A DNA stretch of 64,000 nt from Apostichopus japonicus (GCF_037975245.1 NC_092573.1:7552501-7616500), one strand, 5' to 3'. Shown: positions 33,150 to 47,100, counted from the first letter of the stretch. Notes: generated by a model from the letters alone, not told the origin. Numbers and translations: made by a program.

Positions 33150-35440
33150 CTGGGTGATTGCATGGTTATAACTACACAACTAAATGAAACCACTGCTGGT
33201 GATTGCATGGTTATCACTACACCGTTACATGAAACGTTTGCTGGTGATTGTATTGTTATGACTATACTCTTACATGTAACGTTTGCTGGTGATTGCATGG
33301 TTATCACAACACTGCTACATGAAACCCCTGCTGGTGATTGCATGGTTATCACAACACAACTACATGAAACCCCTGCTGGTGATTGCATGGTTATCACAAC
33401 ACTGCTACATGAAACGTTTGCTGGTGATTGCATGGTTATCACAACACAACTACATGAAACCCCTGCTGGTGATTGCATGGTTATCACTATACCATTACAT
33501 GAAACGTTTACTGGTGATTGCATGGTTATCACTATACTGTTACATGTAACGTTTGCTGGTGATTGCATGGTTATCACTACACCATTACGAGAAAGGTTTG
33601 CTGGTGATTGCATGGTTATCACTATACTGTTACATGTAACGTTTGCTGGTGATTGCATGGTTATCACTATACCATAACATGAAACGTTTGCAGGTGATTG
33701 AATGGTTATCACTACACCATTACATGAAACGTTTGCTGGTGATTGCATGGTTATCACTATACCATTACATATAAAGTTTGCTGGTGATTGCATGGTTATC
33801 ACAACACCGTTACATGAAACGTTCGCTGGTGATTGCATGGTTATCACAACACCGTTACATGTAAAGTTTGCTGGTGATTGCATGGTTATCACTACACAAT
33901 TACATGAAACGTTTGCTGGTGATTGCATGGTTATCACAACACTGTTACATGTAAAGTTTGCTGGTGATTGCATGGTTATCACTACACCATTACATGAAAC
34001 GTTTGCTGGTGATTGCATGGTTATCACTACACCATTATATGAAAAGGTTGCTGGTGATTGCATGGTTATCACTACACCATTACATGAAACCACTGCTGGT
34101 GATTGCATGGTTATCACTACACCATTACATGAAACGTTTGCTGGTGATTACATGGTTATCCCTATACCATTACATGAAACGTTTGCTGGTGATTGCATGG
34201 TTATCACAACACTGTTACATGTAAAGTTTGCTGGTGATTGCATGGTTATCACTACACCATTACATGAAATGTTTGCTGGTGATTGCATGGTTATCACTAC
34301 ACTGTTACATGTAAAGTTTGCTGTTGATTGCATGGTTATCACTATACCATTACATGAAACGTTTGCTGGTGATTGCATGGTTATCACTACACCATTACGA
34401 GAAAGGTTTGCTGGTGATTGCATGGTTATCACTATACTGTTACATGTAACGTTTGCTGGTGATTGCATGGTTATCACTATACCATAACATGAAACGTTTG
34501 CAGGTGATTGAATGGTTATCACTACACCATTACATGAAACGTTTGCTGGTGATTGCATGGTTATCACTATACCATTACATGTAAAGTTTGCTGGTGATTG
34601 CAGGGTTATCACAACACCGTTACATGAAACGTTCGCTGGTGATTGCATGGTTATCACAACACCGTTACATGTAAAGTTTGCTGGTGATTGCATGGTTATC
34701 ACTACACAATTACATGAAACGTTTGCTGGTGATTGCATGGTTATCACAACACTGTTACATGTAAAGTTTGCTGGTGATTGCATGGTTATCACTACACCAT
34801 TACATGAAACGTTTGCTGGTGATTGCATGGTTATCACTACACCATTATATGAAAAGTTTGCTGGTGATTGAATGGTTATCACTACACCATTACATGAAAC
34901 CACTGCTGGTGATTGCATGGTTATCACTACACCATTACATGAAACGTTTGCTGGTGATTACATGGTTATCCCTATACCATTACATGAAACGTTTGCTGGT
35001 GATTGCATGGTTATCACAACACTGTTACATGTAAAGTTTGCTGATGATTGCATGGTTATCACTACACCATTACATGAAATGTTTGCTGGTGATTGCATGG
35101 TTATCACTACACTGTTACATGTAAAGTTTGCTGTTGATTGCATGGTTATCACTATACCATTACATGAAACGTTTGCTGGTGATTGCATGGTTATCACTAT
35201 ACCATAACATGAAACCACTGCTGTTGATTGCATGGTTATCACTACACCACTATATGAACCATCACCGTTAATTGCATGGTTATCACTACACCATTACATG
35301 AAACGTTTGCTGGTGATTGCATGGTTATCACTATACCATTACATGAAACCACTGCTGTTGATTGCATGGTTATCACTACACCACTATATGAACCATCACC
35401 GTTAATTGCATGGTTATCACTACACAACTGACAATATGTT
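33150..35440. repeat. 45-bp minisatellite with 810-bp higher-order period
   Basis: About 50 tandem copies of a 45-bp unit (CTGGTGATTGCATGGTTATC, ACTACACCATTACATGAAAC, GTTTG). Unit variants recur in the same order 810 bp apart (18 units): for example, the CCATTACGAGAAAGG variant at about 33582 and 34392, and the GATTGAATGG variant at about 33698 and 34508. Because 45 is divisible by three, long frames stay open on both strands (up to 324 codons); I regard these as artefacts. Confidence 0.95.
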
Positions 35441-36850
35441 GTGCAGTCACACCACATCAAAGTATCCCTCGTGATGTATATAACCAGCAGTCCTAACCGA
35501 CAACTTGATGAGTTGTGACACTGCCAACTATCAGCAGTGATGTCACAGTGAAATTGACATGGGTCTGTAATCTTCCAGCTAACGGTTACATGAGCAGAGA
35601 CAAACTATCCCAATTAATGGGCAGAGGGAGGAGCAGTGACAGGAACTATCCCAGTTCATTGTAAGGGAAGCTCCAGGTATATTCAAACATCTACATTCAC
35701 TTTCAGAACTATTGGTGAACTAAGCCATGGTGTCACCGCATTAAAGATTTGCATGATAGTTGAAAGATAAATGTCAAGTTAAAGGTGTTTTTTTTAATTA
35801 TTATTAGTCAATGTACAATTATACTACATAGCTTGCATAAGGCAATTTAAAAACCAGGACCCCAATCATCAAAAGAATCCTGCTAACAATTTTTTTTTAC
35901 TAAAGTAAACTGATTACATTCTTGTCTGAATGCCCCAATTTCAGATAACTTTCACTTTTCACAGGAAGTTGATCTCTGAGGTCTGTGATAGTGTTGACCA
36001 GACTACTTAATATGAAGTGCAAGCAAACAGTATTGGTGATAGAAACGTTAAACATGTGACAGTAATAAAACTTGATTCAATCACACATCACACCCTATTA
36101 CATCACTTGAGACAAAGCACTTCACCTTCATTAACTACAGCAGTTGATGCCACAATAGATATGGTGTGAGATCTAGACACTTTCTGGTTATCAAATGGGT
36201 GGTATTAAACACTCATCTCATGTAACAAAAGCGCTCAAGACCAAACAAAACAATGCGATTTTCTCTCCTGATGGCTTGGTGAACATAGATATTCAAGATA
36301 ATACAAAAACAGAAAATATTTGCACAACAAGAAGGCTTTGTTTGAGAGAAAAAACTTGAAATTGTCCATGTCACATAAAATCTACAAGATGACAAAGGCT
36401 TAATCATGCCTACATAAAGTGTGTCCATGAAAAGTTAGCATATATTGAGTGTTGAAAAATCTATTGCTGAATTGAACATTCCGTTGTTATAATTGCAAAA
36501 AAAGTTCCTCTTAAATCGATAGGTCGTCTACATCCTGCTCACAGTAGAAAGTGACCGAATAAAGTGATCATTTCAGAACCTAAGCAACACAGACGTACTT
36601 GCTTTCAACCGTCTGACATGTGACAGACATCCGTTTGGAAGAAAACAGACAGACAAGAAAAGACTACTTTTCAGTGAACCTAAATCTGTTTTGGATTGAA
36701 TTAGAACAGCAGATTATAACACCTTGACTACCAGACTTGTAAACACTATGCTACTATTAGTAGACTGAAGTAATGTCATTTAACCCATCACTAGGTAATG
36801 GTTGTTATCTAGCATATCAATCTACCCCTAGCTGTGGTTGACCAGCTGCA
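35441..36850. other. Non-coding stretch downstream of the kinase gene
   Basis: Unique AT-rich sequence, no ORF with recognisable homology. It may be 3' UTR or flank of the kinase gene (minus strand). Confidence 0.4.
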
Positions 36851-36854
36851 GCTT

Positions 36855-37600
36855 TAATATCAGTTATTAGTCAGCTTCATATAGCTTTGTGTAGCTGTTC
36901 AAGATATTTATGGTTGAGCAGAAGCAGTAAATCCTCCACTCTGAATCAGGTATTATTCAGCTACATATAGCTATGTGTAGCTGTTCAAGACATCTGTGGT
37001 AAAGCAGCAGCCTTTAATTCTCCACCACTCAGTATCAGGTAATATTCAGCTACATATAGCTATGTGTAGCTGTTCAAGACATCTGTGGTAAAGCAGCAGC
37101 CTTTAATTCTCCACCACTCAGTATCAGTTATTAGTCAGCTACATATAGCTATGTGTAGCTGTTCAAGATATTTATGGTTGAGCAGAAGCAGTAAATCCTC
37201 CACTCTGAATCAGGTATCATTCAGCTATATATAGCTTTGTGTAGCTGTTCAGATATTTATGGTTGAACAGAAGCCATAAATCCTCCACTCTGAATCAGGT
37301 ATTATTCAGCTACATATAGCTATGTGTAGCTGTTCAAGACATCTGTGGTAAAGCAGCAGCCATAAATCCTCCACTCTGAATCAGGTATTATTCAGCTACA
37401 TATAGCTGTGTAGCTGTTCAAGATATTTATGGTTGAGCAGAAACCATAAATCCTCCACTCTGAATCAGGTATTCAGCTACATATAGCTATGTGTAGCTGT
37501 TCAAGACATCTGTGGTAAAGCAGCAGCCTTTCATCCTCCTCCAATCAGAACTGGTAACCAATCAGCTAAATGTAGCTATCTGTAGCTGTAGAAGGCATTG
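36855..37600. repeat. About 88-bp tandem repeat with a palindromic core, about nine copies
   Basis: Each unit has a core AGCTACATATAG/CTATGTGTAGCT (for example 37048-37071), which pairs 11 of 12 positions (the twelfth is T-G). It is followed by TTCAAGACATCTGTGGTAAAGCAGCAGCC or a diverged form and CTCCACTCTGAATCAGGTATTAT. It lies 0.5-1.2 kb downstream of the kinase stop codon, where it could be part of the 3' UTR; that is unproven. Confidence 0.85.
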
Positions 37601-38075
37601 TGACAGAGCAGCAACAGCAGTTATTCACCAAACCAATGTCTTTTAAGTCTACTAAGGCTCTGGACATCATCACTTTGTATGACAATACCATGTACGATCC
37701 ACTCCTCTCCCATACAAGACTTGTCTCGTTCCAATTACAATATTCACCCATAAGGTACTTGATCCTGGTGCACTTTTGAGCAAATACTAAATTAATAAAA
37801 TGAAAGGACAAGTTGAATCCAAGTGATGCATTCAGTTAAGTTTGGCACCTTAAGTAAGATACAAGACAACACTTGACAGTCTCCTTTAGTCAGATTTTTT
37901 TTCTTGTTCAATTTTTTACATGTCAGCTATTACAAGTCCCTCGTAAAAAGAGGGACTGTCTTGAGACTTGAAAGAAAAAATTTGAAAGGTTTGAATCAAG
38001 GATAGAGCATCCGGTTGGTACTTTCTTATCACAGATACAGGGATGATAGTCGAGATGGCTACAGCTTTACCGGCA

Positions 38076-38127
38076 TCATTTCCTGCGGCTAGAGCTCTTC
38101 TTCTTCTTCCTCTTAAAGCAGCAACAC
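38076..38127 (-). CDS. CSNK1G: CK1 gamma last coding exon (Cys-rich membrane-anchoring tail) and stop
   Basis: 52 bases; acceptor CGCTTGTAG, stop TGA at 38076-38078. Completes the Lys codon, then reads [16 protein letters not shown]. The vertebrate equivalent is KCCCFFKRKRKK; the cysteines are the palmitoylation site that anchors CK1 gamma to the plasma membrane. It is separated from the previous exon by 4.7 kb, 3.3 kb of which is one transposon. Confidence 0.93.
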
Positions 38128-41100
38128 CTACAAGCGAAATAAAAAACATGATATCACATCTGAAAATACAGTCTGACAAGTACAGTAACTGCCTCTTCTA
38201 GTTCCGTCCTTTCTGTGTACAATAGTGTAGGGTCTGTTAGGGGTTACCTACACAGCCATTTAAACACATGTTATCAGGGACACTCTAATCATGCCACAGT
38301 ACCACTACTGATATAATAAACTGTAAACTCAGTTATAGAATGTACAATTCCATTCATAGACTCTACATCAAACAGCTGCATACATTACTTCCTAGCAGGT
38401 CTGTCACAGAACACTCCAACTTGGTTAGTAAGGCTACTAACCTTCTGGATAAAGTACTGATGCATTTTCAATTAACATCTGCACAGTTCTCAAAAAAATG
38501 TATAAGATCAAGTGGCACCCAGTCTAGTTGACTCTCTAAGTCAGGTGCCACCCAAAATCCTGGCTAATGGGGGGGGGGGGGGTGGGGTGGGAGAACAGGG
38601 AAGGAAAAGGTAAGTTGTCCTCTTGTAATTTGCAGAATTGGGGATAACTTACTTAAGGCAATGCTTACCTTCTGGACATTACTAATTACTTCTTGTGACC
38701 ACAAATGAACTTTAATGGACACAGAAAACAATAGGGCTCTTGTATTCATTAAGGTGGATTCACATACCATGAAGTATGATATTAAACCACAATGTACTTT
38801 CTAAATAATAAATTTTACAAGCCAGGGCATCACAGACAAACAGACATATATATGCAGACAAACACACAATCGGGTAGATTCCTTTTTGCCTTGAGAAGGG
38901 AATAAAGCATCTCCAGTGGTGACTACTTCTTACTACTCAAGTCAAAAGGATAGAATAAACAGATCACAACATCCATTCTAGCTAGAAATTTGATTTTGGC
39001 AGTAGAGGCTTGAGCAGCTACAGTACCGCTTTTAAGTAAATTGGAAGAGATTAGCGCGATTCAGCGCAAAACGCAGCTTAACTGTACTTAACCGCGCTCC
39101 AAATAAAGGAACGCGATTTCCCCGCGTTCCAAACAAAGGAACGCGAATTCCCCTCGCTCGCTATTCACCACCGACACAATGGGAGTGAACCGATCGATAC
39201 AACGCTATTCATAGCGTGGAGGTAGTGTAAACCTATCGCTTGTAACCAACACCCGTTATAAACATCACAATTTTAAACGAAGTTTACCAACTTTGACGGA
39301 AAGAAAGTTTAATCGAGAATAGTTTCGTGTTGAAGGGCAAAACCTTTTAATACGTGTTTATTTTATTCCCCGATATGTTCTGGTAACCAGAAGTAATAAA
39401 AAGCAAGAAGGAAACTTCGTGTCTTATCCTTTCGCCGTAATATTAACGGACCATTTTTTGTAGTAACATTAGGCCTCGCGTTTTGTGTTGAGTTTAGGCA
39501 CATTAGGCCAGTGTACGAGTACGAAGTTCAAGACTTCGACTGAAAGTTTTAAACGAGAATAGTTTCGTGTTGAAGGGCAAAACCTTTTTTATACATTTTT
39601 ATTTTATTCCCCAATATGTTATGGTTACCAGAAGTAATAAAAAGCAAGAAGGAAACTTCGTGCCTTATCCTTTCGGGGTAACATATCATTTTAAGTAGTA
39701 ACATTAGGCCCCGCGTTTTGTGTGAACTTTAGGCACATTAGGCCAGGAAACGTTGCACTGATTTTATTTTATTTTTTATAGAGTTCTGTTCATAGGCTTA
39801 CGAATGCGAAGGTTGTCACTAACTGAAAGGAGTTGTAAAGAGAATAATTGTAGTTATATCCTGGAAACCAAAATGAAAAAGAATTCTAAGCACAAATGCT
39901 TGTTTAAAAAAAAAAGCAAATTATTATAAAATAAGAATAATCATGCAACATTGTTAAAGCTTAGAAATGCAAACTAAAAAGAAACAAACAGTCTGTATTT
40001 TCTGTAAATCTTTTAAATATTCTAAAAGAAAAGTTAGGCACACATTAGGCTAGGAAGCTTTGCACTCACAAAGCAAATAAATTAATACTATAAAAGAAAA
40101 CAGTACAACAGTGTCACGCTTAGAGAAGCAAACTAAAAGCAACACACTGTCTATTAGACTAGGAAACATTGCACTTACAAAGGCAGCAACATTGAAAAAT
40201 ACAATAAGTAAAATATTAAAATTACCATGCAAGGGATCAAAATTAACATGTAGTTCTTTTTGACTACAGTCTTCAAAGGTTTCACATCAAGAATAACTTA
40301 AATATATGATGACAAAAAAAAAGGAAAATGGAATATACCCAAAAATACTGTACTTCAAGATTTGACTGCCATTGCTAAGTATCTCTTAGCATTTCTGTTG
40401 GCTGTGTCCATCTTTTTAACGCACTGTCCCCAAACTCTTTTCTGAATGTGAAGTGGTACATGAAACTGCTCCATAATACATTTCCTAATTGCAAATACCC
40501 TATCCTTATTAAGTGCATTTTTCTTAATCCCATTAACATTACAATTTAAAAGCTCATATGGTGTAAATATTTTACGCATTAAATATCTGGCAAGACCACA
40601 TGGATCTCCCTGTTCAGAAAGAGACGACAGCACAACTTCAGGTCTTATTTCTGTTATGACGGAGGATAAGTTTACTTTAAATAGTTGGCAACATTTTGAA
40701 GAAATAATAAAGTGTTACTAAGCGTTTCTTGTGTGAATTTTTTATATAAATTACCATTGGTTCCAGCAGAATGAAAAGAAAAAAGAACTTCCACCCAACA
40801 AATTTGAAGCAGGGCCGGTTAAATTCAAAACATGTTTCTCGTCCGCGCAATTGATGAGCCTCCTTTTTTCCTGATTCCCCAGTTTCTTTTCGGATTACAA
40901 GAAATCTAAACTATCCTTAAAAATTATTTTGTAAAGGTTGGAACATATTCCAAACTAGTAGCAGTGCATGAAAAGAAGAAAAATGGCCGCCCGTTTTTTT
41001 TCAGATCTCAGTACGAGAAACATGTATTTTATTTGGATACTATAGAACAGCTTTTGTTCCCTAGCTGTATGTCGATTTTTTATAAAACCTTCATGAAAAT

Positions 41101-44100
41101 TAACAGACTTGTTTGAAAATGGATTTTGAAGCTCAGTCGACAATTTAAGAAATGCTTACCGTTAAATACTGGCGTCAAGCAATACATTTCGAATTTATTC
41201 CAATAAAGATCCGCAAAGGATAAAAATGATGATTAGAGCTTACTAAAGAGAAATAGAAACTGCATGTACATGGTCATTTTAAGTATCCAAGTACTAAAGA
41301 GATCGAGTTCACCGAAACATCCCTTTTCCCTATGGCCTGAGGAAAACCGTCTTTTATAAATTATAGTAGGCCTACCATACAGTACTTTACATTTGAAACA
41401 AAAGTTACTTCTACAACACACAGAATTTGTGTGTGTCGCAATAGTTTAAGTTTTAACCGCGCAGTACACTACCATTCATAATTTGCATATTACACCAAAA
41501 GTTATAACTTGGCGTCCAGATGGCGGGAAAATGTACAATCATGTACAATTTGTTGTGTCGTTGCCATGGTGCAATGAACTTGGGCAAGTTGCCAAGTTCG
41601 AATGTCGATGACCTACTTATGTTCCGTGACCAATGTCAATGGGAATTCTGTGTGTAAAAACTCGGGTTTTCCACGTGCAATATATATAGAAGTTATACGT
41701 AAGCGGAACGAATTCGGGGCGGCTCGTTGATTGTGAGGAAGCACTTATCTAATCATCAATTTTTGTGAAAAATATCGTACGTTTTTTAGAAAATGTACAA
41801 TCATGTACAATTTGTTGTGTTGTTCCCATGGTGCAATGAACTTGGGCAAGTTGCCAAGTTCGAATGTCGATGACCTACTTATGTTCCGTGACCAATGTCA
41901 ATGGGAATTCTGTGTGTAAAAACTCGGGTTTTCGACGTGCAATATATATAGAAGTTATACGTAAGCGGAGCGAATTCGGGGCGGCTCGTTGATTGTATTG
42001 TACGTTGAATTTAAACAGTATAAGATATGTTTATACACTATCCCTTCCCTTGGCCGAGTATAAACCCTCGGTCTTCTTTCTACCGGCGACGATCGATATT
42101 CTTTTGTTACCGGATTGGAAGGAATTAAGTAGGATTACAGCCATTGACCGTCTGACGGTAACAATGAACTTCACACTTTTAGCTGGCATGAATAGAATTA
42201 GGGAAGCCTTCCGACGGAATCTGCGCTCTGATAAACAGTTCCCCGCAATTAACTGCATTTCAATGCGGGTTTTAACAAAAGATAGAGCGCGGTTTAAATG
42301 CACAGAGCGCGATTAAGAGCGCGGTTTTCTCATTTACTTAAAAGCGGTACTGTATGTTTGTGGATGGCAGGGGTCCATTTTTGTAAGTTGGGCATCCATG
42401 GTGCCCCAAGACATGCAGAAGTAATTTTATCCAAAAATTAAGTAGATGTAAGTATATTTATCTCTACAATTAAGAACCCAAACACTGAAATACTGCATTT
42501 ACTGCCAGTCAATAATCATATGTCTCAAACCATATTCAGCACAAGCACATTTCATACAGAGATTTCCTTGTGCTATCCTGGTGAGTCAATTTACTCTCAA
42601 CCATTAATTTTAACCTGACATTGTCATTGGTGCTTCAGTGTTTCATTGCAGTTACACATGTCATGCACTTTAGAATTGTTTGCAAACTTTCCTTTCAAAT
42701 ATGGTTCATAATATTGTCAAAGAGTGATAGAGGTGCTTTATTATTCAGTTTTTTGTTTCCTTCAACTGCCTCAATGAATCTGCTCCCAAACCAGTGAAGA
42801 TAGAGAAAGTATAAGAGTTTGAACAAGAGGGGGCCTTTGAGGAGATTCATGTTTGATTTTCTTGACTTACTTTGTGTCTTCCACCACATCTACCTCTGGA
42901 GGTGCTATCGGTGCATGAGACTGACCCGCAGTAAAATCATCTGGGCCCAGGTCCCCATTTGTTGAGCTCACCACCTGGACTGAGCCATGTCTGTCCATGG
43001 CTCCTGGTGGCTGTAAGTTAGGATGTCTGTGTGGTTGATCTGGCCAAGCTTTCTTATCTGGTTGTGCCTAAGAAGAAGAAGAAAAACACAGACCCCTAGT
43101 ACTTTGATGCTCTGTGAATCGGTTAAAACAGGTATTGTAAGGTATCGCATTGGTTTCATGCATAGAGCATTTAGTTAAAAATGTGATTACAAATATGACA
43201 GAATCCTTAAGGGCAAAGTTGTCAAGATGAAACCTTAATTTCCATGAAGTCTACTGCAACAAACAGAAACTAGCTTAAAGAGCATTTCCTAGCAAACATT
43301 TATGTTCAAGAGTGCAATCATAGTTGTCTAGACTAGTGTAGCTCCATGGTATGGCTTTACATTTATTATTCAACAGCATAACTATTGAAATATATGTAAA
43401 TAGGTGTCTCAAGGTTAACAACCAAAATGTTTATTTATAAATATTATCATAAAGATGTAACTAAAAGGTTAATAAATGGTTTAAGGAATAAATGGCTGAA
43501 ATCTGGTCTACTGACAGGTATGGAAACTCAAAATGAAACAAAAACTGTTAGCAAACTGCTTATCCACTAAAGAGCCTCTGTAAGAGAATGTGTAAAGGTA
43601 AGTGGCCTTCGGAAGAAGATCCAGCTAGGATCGAATGTCAGGCCCACTTACTTTTACACAGGTAAGGAAACTGTCAGTCACTTTCAGGCTAGTGACATCA
43701 CTGCCACATATGTTACACTGTATGCTACACATTTGTTCAGTCAATGTGTCAGTAGCTACCATAGCTCTTAAACTTGGTAAATGATGCTACTTCTGAAGCA
43801 CATCATCCTTTGTTTATCTCTTCACTAGCTATGCTCGAGAGCATTTTAGAATGGTCAGAGCCCATGTATGGTGGTTACTGTAAGCTTACATAAGAGATGC
43901 GTTTCATGCACCAAAATAAAGTATAAATGCCTAACAAGCTGTCTCTGCAATGATTTTAGGCTACAAAAAAAAACGGTAACTTTTGTAACTCATGTGAAAA
44001 TCAGTGTCAAACTTTCAAAGAGTTGCCCAAGAGATCTGGCAGCAGAAGAGGAAAAAACCATGTTGCAGTCAAGCACCACAATATCTCAATAAGTAGTATA

Positions 44101-47100
44101 TGTATTGAGATAAAGCAACACACTTGTTATAATGACACTCCCCCTCCCCCTACCCTTTAGTGTAGATTTGAATGACCAGTTTTATAATCCTATCAACTAT
44201 GTTGTAGGTGTAACAATAACAGTAGCAAGTACTATGCTAAGTCATCATCCATACAAATCTCTTTTAATTGTAAAATGACTCAAGATGTTTGATAAAAGAA
44301 TAGCTCCAGATTTGCGTTCTTTTTCCCCTTACCCTTGAAGGTCTGTTGGACTGATCTCTATGACCGGTGTGTGAATCCTTGGGTGTGGAGGATGTGCCAT
44401 CACTCGGGCTTACTGGAATATGAGTAGCCTAATCAAGAAAGAAAGAGCATCAGCCATTATTAGTTCACTTGTAGATGCATGGTCAGTGATGATGATTAGA
44501 AATCTACTAATCAAACCGGAAACATTTCTTGCTTGGTGAAATAATTGGGCTTAATTTCAGCTCACAAGATAGTAACTGCCACAGGAAAATAAATCTAGAA
44601 TGGCAAAATAAATTGAGAATCTGAAAAACGTTGTTATTCTGTGCATGTCTGATATCCCTTCAATCAGTCTTTCACCAGGAAAGTGGTCATTTACGGTCCC
44701 TACTTTACATATTCCCCATTACTTTACGACTGTCTTGATATTGGAGCAATCATGGTTATCATCAGTGTGTTCAATGTCTGTCAATTGGAGAACTACAGAA
44801 ATGGTGTAGCAATTCTTTTATAGCTCAATATTAAGTATACCAGACAAAGTTGTGGTTGCTGCTGGATCAACAAAATAACTACAATGTGAGTGAATCACAG
44901 AAAAAAAAGCTCAGAGAAGTAATTATACGTTCACTGACAAAATTAGTGACACTATATCCCGGGTCATTGAACCTGGATGGTACTCCAGAAACAAGTTTCT
45001 AACCAATTCTCTAATATCACTGGGAAAGGTATGTCTCTCATAAATACTTACAAACTGTTTCCCAGACCAGTCAAACTCTTTTGCATCATGTGGGTAGCCT
45101 TTACTTGATTGCAAATCTTGAAAGAGCTTCCTCAAGTAATTGTAGTCAGGCTGTTCAAAGAAATCTAATCGCCTCACATAACGAAGGTACGTCGCTAGCT
45201 CCTCTGGAAGAGCAATGGGAGAAAAGAAACCATCTGAATTGAACATCTCTGACCTATCTATGAGCTGGATTTATATCATTTACTTACATTATATGAGGCC
45301 TGTTTTTGTTCCAAAAATTGATAACCTTAAGTTACTATCTGAACGCATTCTAGAGATGGCCTGACACTAAATAGCAGTAGTATTTGTGTACTTGCTATAT
45401 GGGCTGTGACTCAGTAACAGAAGTATTTGTGCATATATGATAGAGATGGACTGACACTCAGTAACAGTAGTATCTGCATACTTGCTAGAGATTTGCTGTA
45501 TTAGCAGTATTTGCATACTTGCTAGAAATGGACTGACACTCAGTAACAGCAATATTTGCATACTTGCTAGAGATTTGCTGAAGCTCAGTAAGAGCAGTAT
45601 TTGCATACTTGCTAGAGATGGACTGGCACTCATTAACAACAATATTTGCATACTTGCTAGAGATGGTCCTTCTCTAGCATATATGCACAGATGCAGATTT
45701 TCAGCCTTCAGTCAGCATTATAAGTAATGTAGGCAACACTGCTCTTCATTGCAAGCTGTGATATTTCACAATACGTAAAACAATGGGGTTATTGAAAGGA
45801 ATTTTTCATATCTAGATTATTTCAACCTGCAAAGGAGTCTTAATAGGGGAATAGTTAAGCCTACTATGCCATAAGTGTTTTTTGGCCTAAATTATACTTA
45901 TTTCACCTCATATTACCAGACCAACTGTCTGTTGTAATAGTTTAATCTGGGGTTCACTAGTCAAACTTACCACTGACTGAGGTAATAGGTATGTACACAT
46001 TTTGTAAAAGTTCAGTCTCCCTATTTCTCTCTTTTCAATCGCTACCATTTGTGATCTTTTTGTTTACATAGAAAATATTTTTTCTCATAAACTCAACACA
46101 CTATAAGTTGCATAAATTTGAAGTTAACCATCTAAAGGGTTCACAAAATAATAAAACACTCAAGTTGAGGTGTGATCAAAATGAAAGTATGAAAGGCATT
46201 GCCTCAAATTCAAAAGCTCATTTTATGGGCAAAGCTGGTATATATAGATAAGCATACAAAGCTAGTATATAAGCATACATAGCTGGTAAATATAACCATA
46301 CAAACCTGGTATACATATATAAGCATACAAAGCTATGTATGTTATGACTGTATGCAGATGTTTTTGTTGCACAATCAGCAGTGTTAGCTTGTATGCTGAC
46401 AACACAATAACTCTGAAACTGATGTCACATTACTTACTGTTTACTTATTGATATCATATATTGACATAAGGCAAACAATGGATAATAACACAGCCATTAA
46501 TATAACTGACCTGGCCAATTTTCGCAGAGGGCTTCGATGGGCGTATTCCGCTTTGTGTCTCCTATCTTTTGATATCTTTCCTTGAGAGTGTCGGCCTATT
46601 ATAGCGAAAGAGATATACAAGTTGATTGGCAATTGAGTCATAGTTACATTTGACATACACAGTACATCGGGTGTAAGTTACTTTTAAATATGCATAACAT
46701 TGATTAAGGGTTAGTTTCATTGCAGATCGCTGAATCAAACTCATATATGCAGTTTGGTATAAAATTAGGAATGTTGCTCTGTAAAGTTTCACACTACTTC
46801 TTTGTGAATAACAGGTGGATACAGCCGTCGAGTATGAAAGTTATCCTAGCATTACTTTCTAGTTATTGTGATAATGTAATAAAGTTGATACACGCCAATT
46901 GTGAATGGTTATCCTAGCTTTACTTTGTAGAAGCGAGTACTGGATCAAAACTACAGGATGAAATGTTTACTGAAGGTAATTAGTGCGGTATTGAAGCCAA
47001 AGGATTTGTACCAACAAAGTCTTCGGCTTTTGAGTACAGCATTCCTGCATGTTGCCATGTAGGACAAATCTAACCTTAATAGAAATTATCGGTGTATTTC

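Larger units (their letters stand above)
39021..42352. mobile_element. TIR DNA transposon with TA TSD, copy A (3,332 bp), carrying a BEN-like ORF
   Basis: Both ends read inward CAGTACCGCTTTTAAGTAAA (21 bases identical) and are flanked by TA (39019-39020 and 42353-42354). Subterminal blocks are rich in AGCGCG/CGCGCT words. Two internal direct duplications exist: about 39280-39500 versus 39535-39760, and about 41520-41760 versus 41787-42000. A minus-strand BEN-domain-like ORF sits at 40355-40714. A TA duplication with CAGT ends is compatible with Tc1/mariner, but no DDE transposase was recognised. Copy B lies inverted at 59811-61941. Both copies lie in introns of the CK1 gamma gene. Confidence 0.85.

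Noticed and set aside
33143-35242. Long ORFs of 259-324 codons on both strands encoding 15-aa repeats (MVITTPLHETFAGDC; ITMQSPANVSCNGVV)
   Set aside because: They arise because the minisatellite unit is 45 bp. Several frames on both strands are open at once, they stop at recurring unit variants, and no promoter or splice context supports a protein.
33150-35440. Possible CRISPR-like array (regular repeats)
   Set aside because: Units are contiguous without unique spacers and the genome is clearly eukaryotic; it is a minisatellite.
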